A DNA stretch of 25,986 nt from contig CAZZKG010000054.1 in assembly GCA_964654825.1 (NCBI GenBank), positions 1-25,986 on the forward strand, in the 5' to 3' direction. The notes under the pieces were generated by a model. That model saw nothing but the letters and a program-made list of their open reading frames with translations, was not told the DNA's origin and ran no database searches. Shown piece after piece: positions 14,331-21,821 of this stretch. The stretch is from CAZZKG01 sp964654825 (GTDB taxonomy: Bacteria > Gemmatimonadota > CAZMKB01). The number at the start of each line of letters is the position of its first letter. Within the stretch, counting starts at the first letter, position 1. The position numbers and the translations under genes were made by a program.

Positions 14331-14360
14331 AAAATAATCACTCTTGATACAGCGTGTCAA
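14331..14360 (-). promoter_or_regulatory. Promoter for ferritin-like protein 2
   Basis: On the minus strand TTGACA (14355-14360) lies 18 bases before TATTTT (14331-14336), about 40 bases upstream of the ATG at 14290. It is divergent from the promoter at 14427-14455. Confidence 0.55.
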
Positions 14361-14426
14361 CAATCTTACTCCCGGGCTGAAATTTCCGGCCGCATGACTC
14401 CCGATGTTACTTTGGGGGTGTTCTTC

Positions 14427-14455
14427 TTGACTTTTCCCCACCCCGGAGTTAAAAA
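14427..14455 (+). promoter_or_regulatory. Promoter for ferritin-like protein 3
   Basis: TTGACT (14427-14432), 17-base spacer, TAAAAA (14450-14455) within an A-rich tract. The predicted leader is about 40 bases and carries the strong SD AGGGAGGG. Confidence 0.45.
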
Positions 14456-14500
14456 TAATACACGAATGGTTTGTGAAAGGATTATCAGGGAGGGTTGAAC

Positions 14501-14980
14501 ATGGCAAATCAGGAGGTTCTGGACAGTCTTGCATTCGCCATACAGGCGGAAGTCTCCGCTTATGTCTTCTACAGGTACGCGATCGAGAAGGTAAGTGATG
14601 AAGACATTAAGGAGACGCTGAAAGAACTGGCCGTAGATGAAAAAGATCACTTCAGAGTACTCGAATCACAGTATGATTCCCTTCATAGATCAGAGCGCTG
14701 GATCACATACAAAGATGCATTTCTTGTAGAAGGTCTCCCGGATATCGATGAGAAGGTAACCGAGATGCAGCAGGAGATGCTCAAAGAACTCCGATCCCTC
14801 AGCACGCAGGAAACAGTCCTCGAGATGGCTCTCTCGAAAGAGCAGAAAGCGTACGAGTTCTACAAAACTCAGATCGAAAGAGTATCTTCTCCCGAAGGGA
14901 AGGATATGTTCGAAAAGATGATGAATTTCGAACTGGGTCACGTTCATAAAATCGAGGGAATGATCAAGAGGCTTACCTGA
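14501..14980 (+). CDS. Ferritin-like diiron protein 3 (rubrerythrin-like)
   Basis: A 159-residue four-helix bundle. The helix A ligand lies in AIQAEVSAYVFY (Glu17), the first ExxH is Glu47-x-x-His50 (DEKDH), helix C is EMALSKEQKAYEFY (Glu114/Glu119) and the second ExxH is Glu144-x-x-His147 (ELGH). No rubredoxin domain. The ATG at 14501 is preferred over a TTG six bases earlier because AGGGAGGG is correctly spaced from it. Monocistronic with its own promoter. Likely a peroxidase or iron-buffering protein beside superoxide reductase; the exact reaction is unproven. Confidence 0.87.
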   Translation: MANQEVLDSLAFAIQAEVSAYVFYRYAIEKVSDEDIKETLKELAVDEKDHFRVLESQYDSLHRSERWITYKDAFLVEGLPDIDEKVTEMQQEMLKELRSLSTQETVLEMALSKEQKAYEFYKTQIERVSSPEGKDMFEKMMNFELGHVHKIEGMIKRLT

Positions 14981-15011
14981 CATCGATCTCGCCGGCAGCT
15001 CGAGTAGCGTG

Positions 15012-15040
15012 TTGATCAGACTGTTCTATCTCGATAGTTA
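15012..15040 (+). promoter_or_regulatory. Possible promoter of tRNA-Ser(GGA)
   Basis: TTGATC (15012-15017), 17-base spacer, TAGTTA (15035-15040), ending about 45 bases before the tRNA. A weak match. Confidence 0.35.
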
Positions 15041-15084
15041 TTCGAACCACAATCACTGCAAATAACGGTGATTACATCACGAGC

Positions 15085-15173
15085 GGAGAGATGTCCGAGC
15101 TGGCTTAAGGAGCACGATTGGAAATCGTGTGGGGCGAAAGTCCTCGGGGGTTCGAATCCCCCTCTCTCCGCCA
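15085..15173 (+). tRNA. tRNA-Ser (anticodon GGA)
   Basis: The acceptor arm GGAGAGA pairs with TCTCTCC. The anticodon stem CACGA/TCGTG has loop TTGGAAA, giving GGA. The long class II variable arm and the TTCGAAT T loop with GGGGG/CCCCC stem fit a serine tRNA. Discriminator G at 15170 and an encoded CCA at 15171-15173. Confidence 0.96.
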
Positions 15174-15278
15174 CTTGTATCTCCGGTGGAAATCGAGATG
15201 AGACAGGTATAATGAGACATTTTCCTGCCGGCAGGTCAGCTCATGGTCGGCAGTCCGTCGGTAACCCTCGGTGAGACA

Positions 15279-15725
15279 ATGATTGTATCGGCAGATCAGG
15301 GAAGTCCTGTCAAAAAGAAAAGTGTTGAGAGCGGAACTGTTTCCCGCATGAGGCTCGACCGCTGGCTGAAGGGGGCAAGGCTTTTCAAGACAAGGACGGG
15401 AGCAAAACGGGCGTGCGAAGATGGGAGAGTGAAGATCGGGAGAAGGAGAGCCAAACCAGCGAGCTCGATCGGGGTGGGTGACTCGATATCCATCACCAGA
15501 CGAGGGAAGGTGGTTTTCTACGAGATACTCGAAATCACCAGCAGAAGCCTTCCAGCCAGCCGAGCCGCGCAGCTTTACCGGGAGAAAGAGATTGTCGAGA
15601 AAAAAGGCAACGCCCTCATGAAACTCATTGAAAAAGCGGAGGCCAGATACGGTACCGGGGAGCGAAAGGGAAGACCGACAAAGAAAGAGCGAAGGAAAAT
15701 CGACAAACTGAGGGGACAACTGTAG
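15279..15725 (+). CDS. S4-domain RNA-binding protein (Hsp15/RqcP-like)
   Basis: A small basic protein (148 residues from this start) whose core MRLDRWLKGARLFKTRTGAKRA...GRVKIG is an S4 RNA-binding domain in the order found in Hsp15 (HslR) and RqcP, which bind the 50S subunit with stalled nascent chains. The C-terminal third is very Lys/Arg/Glu-rich and ends in a basic helix. The start is uncertain: the ATG at 15279 has GGTGAG just before it; the ATG at 15348 would give the usual Hsp15 N-terminus (125 residues) but lacks an SD; the ATG at 15243 is a third option. It is 19 bases upstream of trxB, probably co-transcribed. Confidence 0.78.
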   Translation: MIVSADQGSPVKKKSVESGTVSRMRLDRWLKGARLFKTRTGAKRACEDGRVKIGRRRAKPASSIGVGDSISITRRGKVVFYEILEITSRSLPASRAAQLYREKEIVEKKGNALMKLIEKAEARYGTGERKGRPTKKERRKIDKLRGQL

Positions 15726-15744
15726 GCACTTTTCAGGAGGACAG

Positions 15745-16665
15745 ATGAGAAATGTTATTATCATCGGATCAGGTCCGGCCGGACTGACAGCGGCACTCTA
15801 CACAGCCCGGGCCAACCTCGAGCCGCTTGTTATCGATGGCAGCCAGCCTGGAGGACAGCTGACGATCACAACTCTGGTAGAAAACTTCCCCGGTTTCCCC
15901 GAGGGGGTCGACGGCCCCGTCCTCATGAGCCGGATGAGAGAACAGGCAATCAAGTTTGGTGCGGAAATCATTCCGGGTACAGCTGATGCCGCTGATTTCA
16001 GCGGGAAGACCCTCAAGGTAACCGTCGATGGGACCGAATACGAAGCGAAGGCGGTTATCCTCGCAGCAGGTTCGAGCCCAAGATTTCTCGGCCTGGAATC
16101 CGAACAGGAGATGATCGGGAAGGGTGTTTCCACCTGTGCAACCTGTGACGGTTTTTTCTTCAGGGATCAGGATCTCGCTGTGGTCGGAGGAGGGGATTCC
16201 GCGCTCGAGGAGGCAATATTTCTCACGAAGTTCGCCACGAAGGTGACCGTTGTTCACCGGAGAGACGAGCTGCGGGCTTCAAAGATCCTTCAGAAACGGG
16301 CTGTCGAGAACGAGAAACTCGAGTTCTCCTGGGACTCGGTTGTACAAAGAATTCTCGCCTCCGAGCAGGGGACGGTGCGTGGAGTACTGCTCGAGGATGT
16401 AAAAACCGGGGAAACACGGGAGCTCGCCTGCGGGGGGTTGTTTATCGCCATCGGTCATATCCCCAATACACAGATCCTCGAAGGTCAGGTCAAGCTCGAT
16501 GATATGGGTTACATCCTCACAACTGATGGAACCAGGACGAGCGTCCCCGGAGTTTTCGCCGCCGGTGATATACAGGATCACGTGTACCAGCAGGCTATAT
16601 CGGCGGCTGGTTCCGGGTGCATGGCGGCGATAGATGTGGAGAGATATCTGCTCGAGAACGAATAA
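15745..16665 (+). CDS. trxB: Thioredoxin reductase
   Basis: NADPH-dependent flavoenzyme that reduces thioredoxin; 306 residues, the low-molecular-weight bacterial type. The FAD motif GSGPAGLTAALY is at 8-19, the redox-active pair is Cys131-Ala-Thr-Cys134, and the NADPH site is GGGDSA (148-153) with the NADP-type HRRDELRAS (171-179). The C-terminal FAD box is PGVFAAGDI. SD GGAGG lies seven bases before the ATG. It fits the other reductive stress genes in the window. Only three bases separate its stop from that of the convergent hydrolase gene. Confidence 0.96.
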   Translation: MRNVIIIGSGPAGLTAALYTARANLEPLVIDGSQPGGQLTITTLVENFPGFPEGVDGPVLMSRMREQAIKFGAEIIPGTADAADFSGKTLKVTVDGTEYEAKAVILAAGSSPRFLGLESEQEMIGKGVSTCATCDGFFFRDQDLAVVGGGDSALEEAIFLTKFATKVTVVHRRDELRASKILQKRAVENEKLEFSWDSVVQRILASEQGTVRGVLLEDVKTGETRELACGGLFIAIGHIPNTQILEGQVKLDDMGYILTTDGTRTSVPGVFAAGDIQDHVYQQAISAAGSGCMAAIDVERYLLENE

Positions 16666-16668
16666 TGA

Positions 16669-17367
16669 CTACCCGGAAGCAACCGAATGGAGAATCTCGG
16701 CGGTATTTACGATGTGAGCGAATCCGTAGGCTAGATTTTTCAATGTCGAGATGTGAAACTCCTCGATGACGGAAGCAGTTGCATCCATAATGAAAAAGAC
16801 ACGGTAATCCCGAAAAAATGCATCCCGCGCCGTCGACTCGCAGCACAGGTTGGTCATGACACCGGTGATGACGACTTCCTCGACACCGAGGCGCCTGAGA
16901 CTGATATCGAGATCGGTGTTGTAGAAGGCACTGTACCTGGTTTTCTGTACTACTTTCTCTCCTTCGACAGGTGCAATCTCAGGATAGATTTCTGCATCAT
17001 GAGTATCCTTCATGATGAGGTTTCCCCACCACAGGGACATCATTCCTCCATCTATCGCAGGATTTTCATGGACATGAGCCGTAAACAGAACAGGCAGACC
17101 GTTGCTTCTGTATATATCTATCAGGGCTCTCACATTGGGTACAATGGCGGGGGCCGCTTCCATCCAGGCCGAGCAGCCGCTGTCGAGGAAATAATTCTGC
17201 ATGTCAATCACGAGGAGGGCGCTTGTGGCCGGATTGAGATTCTGCATGCGAACATTGTATGAGGCGAGCTGCTTCTTCCAGCGGTCGGTTTTCCGGGTGA
17301 TATTCTCGACGGTTACGTACGGACCGGTTTCGTCGTCGGAACCGTATTTTTTATCGGACCGTGGCAC
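16669..17367 (-). CDS. Isochorismatase-family cysteine hydrolase
   Basis: A 232-residue hydrolase of the isochorismatase/nicotinamidase fold. The catalytic triad is Asp55 (VIDMQNYF), Lys142 (VVQKTRYSAF) and Cys175 in the nucleophile box GVMTNLCCESTARDA, which has the usual cis-peptide Val-Met just before it. A longer open frame begins with a GTG at 17436, but the GTG at 17367 has a perfect SD (GGAGG, five bases upstream) and is chosen; about 45 residues precede the first beta strand, as in several prokaryotic members. Conserved metal-binding features of nicotinamidase (D-x-H) are not evident, so nicotinamidase is not favoured. The substrate is unknown. In 17368-17555 nothing else was recognised. 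Confidence 0.87.
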   Translation of the reverse strand: MPRSDKKYGSDDETGPYVTVENITRKTDRWKKQLASYNVRMQNLNPATSALLVIDMQNYFLDSGCSAWMEAAPAIVPNVRALIDIYRSNGLPVLFTAHVHENPAIDGGMMSLWWGNLIMKDTHDAEIYPEIAPVEGEKVVQKTRYSAFYNTDLDISLRRLGVEEVVITGVMTNLCCESTARDAFFRDYRVFFIMDATASVIEEFHISTLKNLAYGFAHIVNTAEILHSVASG

Positions 17368-17555
17368 ATATTCCTCCGCGTTTCCGTCACACAGTTCCTC
17401 ACCATCAAAACTGCTGTCACGCGAAATCCCGGACACCGACGAACTCTATCTGTGGAACGTGTTCATCAGTATCCGGGAAAACGTTGTGTATCCCACCTGC
17501 GGTCGCATATGACCGTGGGCATTCACGATGACGCGAATCCCGGATCAGGGATCCG

Positions 17556-20500
17556 TCATTCCAACAGGGCCGGTACTCTGTGAAAGCTGCCTTCACTGAC
17601 TCTGATGCTCTGGTCGGCCCCGATATTCAACAGTTTCGAACGCTTCCCGCTCGGCCACTGGACGATCAGACTGTCAACTGCTGTTTCACGGATCAGTCCG
17701 ATCTCGGTCTCGATCGAATTCTGTGAATAGAATCCTGACCCGGTGACGACATCTCTCACGTACCGTCGATTGCCGACCCAGGCCTCCACTCGTGAGCCCA
17801 CGCCGTTCTTGTCACTCCAGGCACCGCGAAGACTCACGTTCAGCCAGGTGTTCAAATTGCCGCTGTTCTCGAACAGCAGATCATCAACACTGTTCGTACA
17901 GGACATGTAGAGGTCCTGATCCCCGTCATCGTCAATGTCACCGAAAGCCAGACCTGCTCCAAGCCCGCCTGATAATCCAACCAGATCGCTCACTTCCACG
18001 AAAGTGCCTGCGCCGTCATTCAGGTAGAGAAGCAGGGCCGTACCCGTCGCAACGACCAGATCCTGGTCGCCGTCGCGGTCATAATCTGCGAACGCACATC
18101 CGTTCCCGGCGCCGGTGTCACCGACACCGCTCGCTCCGGTGATATCGGTGAACACACCGCCATCATTGCGGTAAAGGACATCAGCTCCGTTATTCGCTAC
18201 GAACAGATCCATGTCGCCGTCGCCGTCTATATCACCCCAGCAGCTGCCACGCCCCACGCCGGTATCGCCGACACCGGCGCTTGTACTTACATCAGTGAAT
18301 CCGGGATTGTCGTTCCTGAGAAGCGCATTTCCCTCATCGGCCATGTTGACGACGTAGATATCACTGTCACCATCATTATCATAATCGGCCACGCTGACCC
18401 CCGCCCCTGATCCCGGATTGTCAGCTCCATACAGAGAACCGATCTCCTCGAACGTACCTCCCAGGTTTCTGAACAGTCTGTTCTCCCCGATCTTGTTGAC
18501 AACGTACAGGTCGAGCAGACCGTCATTATTCATGTCGAACCATGCTGCTCCCTGACCGTAATCCCAGTCCTCTCCGGCAACCCCGACATCCACTGCGACG
18601 TCCGTGAAGACACCCGCGTCATTTCGATAAAGGGCGTTGTAGCCGCTTCTCTGGGAGATGAAGCAATCGAGATCGTTGTCACGGTCATAGTCACCCCAGA
18701 CGGCCGTGAAACCCTTCGTGTTTCCGGTAAGACCCACGGTTGCAGCAACGTCGGTAAACGTCCCACCATCGTTTCTGAGCATAAAGTTGTCGCCGAGAAT
18801 GTTCACGACGAATATGTCTTCATCGCCATCTTTGTCATAGTCGACGAAACTTACACCCTGTCCATAGCCGCCGTTCGCGATGCCGGTCGAGCCGCTCACA
18901 TCCACAAATTCGGTCAACGCCGCGAGTTGAAAATCCTGATTGGTCGTCTCACCCATCACGATCACGACGTTGGGTTCACTCACACTCATGTAAGGATTGT
19001 CGGGATCGATCGTAACCGTCCAAGTCCCCTCCGGTACCTCGATCTCGAAATAGCCGCTCACATCATCGATCGTTCCATACGTGAGCTTCGTGAGGTCGGA
19101 ATAGATGTTCACCGTACCTCCGATACCCTCACCCGTATCGAGATCGGTCACCGTGCCGGTCAGCGTTCCCGGATTGATTGCTGTCATGTAAATGTTGTGG
19201 TATGTCACCCCGTCCTGTATAACATCGATCCACTCAGGTGTAGACTCGTAACCAATGAAGCTCGCAGAGATCTGGACACTGTCGGGGTAATCGTCTTTCA
19301 TGCTGTAGAAACCGTACCCGTCGGTGTAGGTGGATTTTGCCGGATCGTTGATCTCAACCAGGACCGATTCCATATCGTAACCGGTCGTCGCGTTCGTGAC
19401 ATGACCGCGTATCTCATCAGGTGCGACGTAGAAAAGGTTGAGAGAGGGATCACCGAAGTAGATCCAGGTGTTGAACATATCCACACCGCCGCTTCCGTAC
19501 GCGTCCATCATCGAGCAGGAGCCGGCGTAGCACAGTGTGCCGTAACTGTGGTAGGCTTCTGAAACATAAAGCAGATTGCACTCATCCTGGGCCTCCATCG
19601 GAGGGTCCCACGATTGGCTGATCGAGCTCATGTAGGCCGCAATGGCGCCTGTCGGTTCGGTGCCGTTGGTGGCTCGCAGCCAGGCCTCGGCAAAGCAGGT
19701 GTAGTCGTCGAACTCCCCGCAGTTGCATGCCACTGTGAAATTCACCGGCAGCAGGTTGTCATTGGTGAGGGCGTTGACATCGCCGTTTGAGTAACCGGTA
19801 GTGCCCCAACCGGTCGGACCACCGTGACCGCAGTAGTTGATCATGCCCCTGCCTTCATTGAGGGCAGTCGTCACCATTGCCGCCGTGGCCGTGGGATCAT
19901 ATATCTGATCAACCTCGGTGTAGCCGTAAGCCAGAAGATCGGTGCGGATGTTGTCTATGTGCTCGAAGTCATATTCACCGTCATCGCCGGGGCCCTGATC
20001 AGAGGCCACGCCCATACCGCGCCAGAACCAGTCCTGCATTACAGACTGGTTATCTACATATTCGATCGTCCGCTCCACCTGTGTGTCTACATCCGCCGCG
20101 CTCTCCGCCGAGAAGCGGCCAACCATGATATCCGGATAATCGTCGGTGCCCGCCAGTTTGGAATAGGAGGGGTCCGATGCACCGCCGGAGGCCTGCGGTG
20201 TCGCCACCTGGGCGGCATCACCCACCAGCAGTACGAAGGCTAAATCACTTGAATCATAAAGATCCTGGATGTAGTTCTTGATCGAATTTGATGTGTTTCC
20301 AATCGTGGATACGTTCACCACAGTCGTGTTGATACCGATGGACTCTTTGTGGTTGGCCAGAGCCTGGACATTCGCATTCCAGGTATCGTTGACGATTATC
20401 AGCATGTCGCCTTCCTCGTCCAGCGGATTGTAACGGCCATTTTTGTTGTAGTTGATGAAATGCGCAGAGTAGAGATCATGGAATGAAAGCGAAAGGACCC

Positions 20501-21116
20501 GATCCCGTCTCGGCGTCTTGAGCACATTCACCCTGCCCGGACCAACTGTCACGACTTCAACGGTCATCGATGTGTAAACCCGTAGAATCCGCCTGACCGG
20601 GTTGTACTGGAACGGATTGACCGTCACCACCATACCTCTATGGTCACGCATGATGTATGGATCGCCACCGGCGACCAGCTGCCCGGGGTAGTAGTCATCG
20701 TAATGGTAAGATTCACCAAAGTTCCAGGCAACATCGGCTGGATCCACGGTACGGAGGATGAAACCCTTCGAGGGTATGACATCGATATCTTTGATCTCAT
20801 AATATTCGCTTTCGTTGATCCGCACCGCCATCTCTCTGTCATCGGGGATGATGATGCTGCGAGCCACGAGTGGAACCGCGGGGGCACCCGGTTGCTTGGA
20901 CACTCCTTCACCGGCCAGCCGGATGTCCGTGTACTGCACGCCTTCTATGTCGACCGGTGTTCTGGTAAAATCCCCGAACTGATATTCTATAACGATTCTC
21001 TCGGGAGTGTTTACCGTCACCTGTACATCCACCACACCAGCCGCCAGGCCACCGCCGGTGATCAAGAGAGCCGACGAGAAGCAAATAGTAAAGAGAACGA
21101 CATACCTTTTAAACAT
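17556..21116 (-). CDS. Secreted gingipain-like (C25) cysteine protease with VCBS propeller and ASPIC/UnbV domain
   Basis: An exported protein of 1186 residues. The signal peptide spans about 1-27. A gingipain propeptide-like region (about 28-225) precedes the C25 peptidase domain (about 230-565). The probable catalytic pair is His431 (NYCGHGG) and Cys464 (TVACNCGEF), followed by CFAEAWLRA, close to the gingipain block. Two carboxypeptidase-regulatory/CNA-B-like beta domains (about 566-735) follow. Then come seven FG-GAP/VCBS repeats (about 750-1090), each with a DxDxDG-type calcium loop, expected to fold as a seven-bladed propeller. A C-terminal ASPIC/UnbV domain (about 1095-1180, NGVGSRVEAW...VQWPSGK) ends the protein. 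The ATG at 21116 has GGAGG six bases upstream. No type IX sorting tail is present. Probably an extracellular or surface protease. Confidence 0.88.
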   Translation of the reverse strand: MFKRYVVLFTICFSSALLITGGGLAAGVVDVQVTVNTPERIVIEYQFGDFTRTPVDIEGVQYTDIRLAGEGVSKQPGAPAVPLVARSIIIPDDREMAVRINESEYYEIKDIDVIPSKGFILRTVDPADVAWNFGESYHYDDYYPGQLVAGGDPYIMRDHRGMVVTVNPFQYNPVRRILRVYTSMTVEVVTVGPGRVNVLKTPRRDRVLSLSFHDLYSAHFINYNKNGRYNPLDEEGDMLIIVNDTWNANVQALANHKESIGINTTVVNVSTIGNTSNSIKNYIQDLYDSSDLAFVLLVGDAAQVATPQASGGASDPSYSKLAGTDDYPDIMVGRFSAESAADVDTQVERTIEYVDNQSVMQDWFWRGMGVASDQGPGDDGEYDFEHIDNIRTDLLAYGYTEVDQIYDPTATAAMVTTALNEGRGMINYCGHGGPTGWGTTGYSNGDVNALTNDNLLPVNFTVACNCGEFDDYTCFAEAWLRATNGTEPTGAIAAYMSSISQSWDPPMEAQDECNLLYVSEAYHSYGTLCYAGSCSMMDAYGSGGVDMFNTWIYFGDPSLNLFYVAPDEIRGHVTNATTGYDMESVLVEINDPAKSTYTDGYGFYSMKDDYPDSVQISASFIGYESTPEWIDVIQDGVTYHNIYMTAINPGTLTGTVTDLDTGEGIGGTVNIYSDLTKLTYGTIDDVSGYFEIEVPEGTWTVTIDPDNPYMSVSEPNVVIVMGETTNQDFQLAALTEFVDVSGSTGIANGGYGQGVSFVDYDKDGDEDIFVVNILGDNFMLRNDGGTFTDVAATVGLTGNTKGFTAVWGDYDRDNDLDCFISQRSGYNALYRNDAGVFTDVAVDVGVAGEDWDYGQGAAWFDMNNDGLLDLYVVNKIGENRLFRNLGGTFEEIGSLYGADNPGSGAGVSVADYDNDGDSDIYVVNMADEGNALLRNDNPGFTDVSTSAGVGDTGVGRGSCWGDIDGDGDMDLFVANNGADVLYRNDGGVFTDITGASGVGDTGAGNGCAFADYDRDGDQDLVVATGTALLLYLNDGAGTFVEVSDLVGLSGGLGAGLAFGDIDDDGDQDLYMSCTNSVDDLLFENSGNLNTWLNVSLRGAWSDKNGVGSRVEAWVGNRRYVRDVVTGSGFYSQNSIETEIGLIRETAVDSLIVQWPSGKRSKLLNIGADQSIRVSEGSFHRVPALLE

Positions 21117-21821
21117 GGAGGGCCTCCAGAGATCATTTGTTGGGAAAAAACCAGTTGAGATCTGATACACAACTGATACCTGCATTCCCAACACACTGTT
21201 TGAGATTTCTTCCTCGGACTCCCGGCATGGGAAAAGTCGGGATGATCCGCTGTTTCTTCACGTCTTCCTTCGCACTGAATAAATCAGTAATAATACTGTA
21301 TTATAAAGCGATTATCGTAAACAAGCAACTCTCTTTTTTGATGATTTTTCGAAAGGAAAAAGAAAATATCAGTATATTCGACCCCTTCGATTATCGAATA
21401 ATCGTCTGGATTTTGATTATATCATAATCATTCCGACATGTCAAATCGAAAATCGAATCGAAAATGGTGATATTAAATGATGATTCTGCCCCAGACAGAA
21501 AAATGGAATGTGACATGATCTAAGGCGTGTTTTGTGAGTGCTCGTTCTTTACCGCAACGGAACCAATCAATAGAATCCACTCTTACACTGGCAATAAAGG
21601 AATCGACACTGGCGAAAAGCAGGATTATAACATCACTCATCTAGTGGCCCAGAAATTGCGCAGCTTAATGGAGAAGGTGGGGTTGCATCCGAGGAAGGCG
21701 ATGGTGGCGTCGTATCGAAACGGTTAGCAATGGGAAAAAGCAGAATCTTCAAATCTTCTATAGCGAGGGTTCCACACAGATCCACGGGAACACATCTTCT
21801 TCTGCCAGAGAGAACAGAATA
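21117..21821. promoter_or_regulatory. 705-bp AT-rich divergent intergenic region with palindromes
   Basis: No convincing gene. A 66-codon GTG-started frame at 21527-21727 has no family features. The region is AT-rich relative to its neighbours. It holds a 13-bp palindrome TAATAC-T-GTATTA (21291-21303), a CGATTATCG (21309-21317), a 7-3-7 palindrome CGATTAT-CGA-ATAATCG (21388-21404) and a second TGATTAT-ATC-ATAATCA (21414-21430). The run 21442-21465 contains three ATCGAA units. It divides the C25 protease gene from the beta-helix gene and likely carries both promoters, which I could not place with confidence. Confidence 0.5.
21388..21430. promoter_or_regulatory. Tandem operator-like palindromes GATTAT-N3-ATAATC
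   Basis: Two perfect dyads with the same half-site (GATTAT/ATAATC) and the same 3-base spacer. Their centres, 21396 and 21422, are 26 bp apart, about 2.5 helical turns. The arrangement is typical of a dimeric repressor or activator site pair. The half-site resembles Fur-family AT-rich boxes only loosely. Confidence 0.5.

Noticed and set aside
21388..21430. Fur or PerR box
   Set aside because: The half-site GATTAT with a 3-base spacer does not match the Fur (TGATAAT-N-ATTATCA) or PerR (TTATAAT-N-ATTATAA) layout; left as an unknown operator.
21527..21727. 66-codon GTG-started frame
   Set aside because: No recognisable motif, weak SD and AT-rich regulatory surroundings; more likely chance or decayed sequence.
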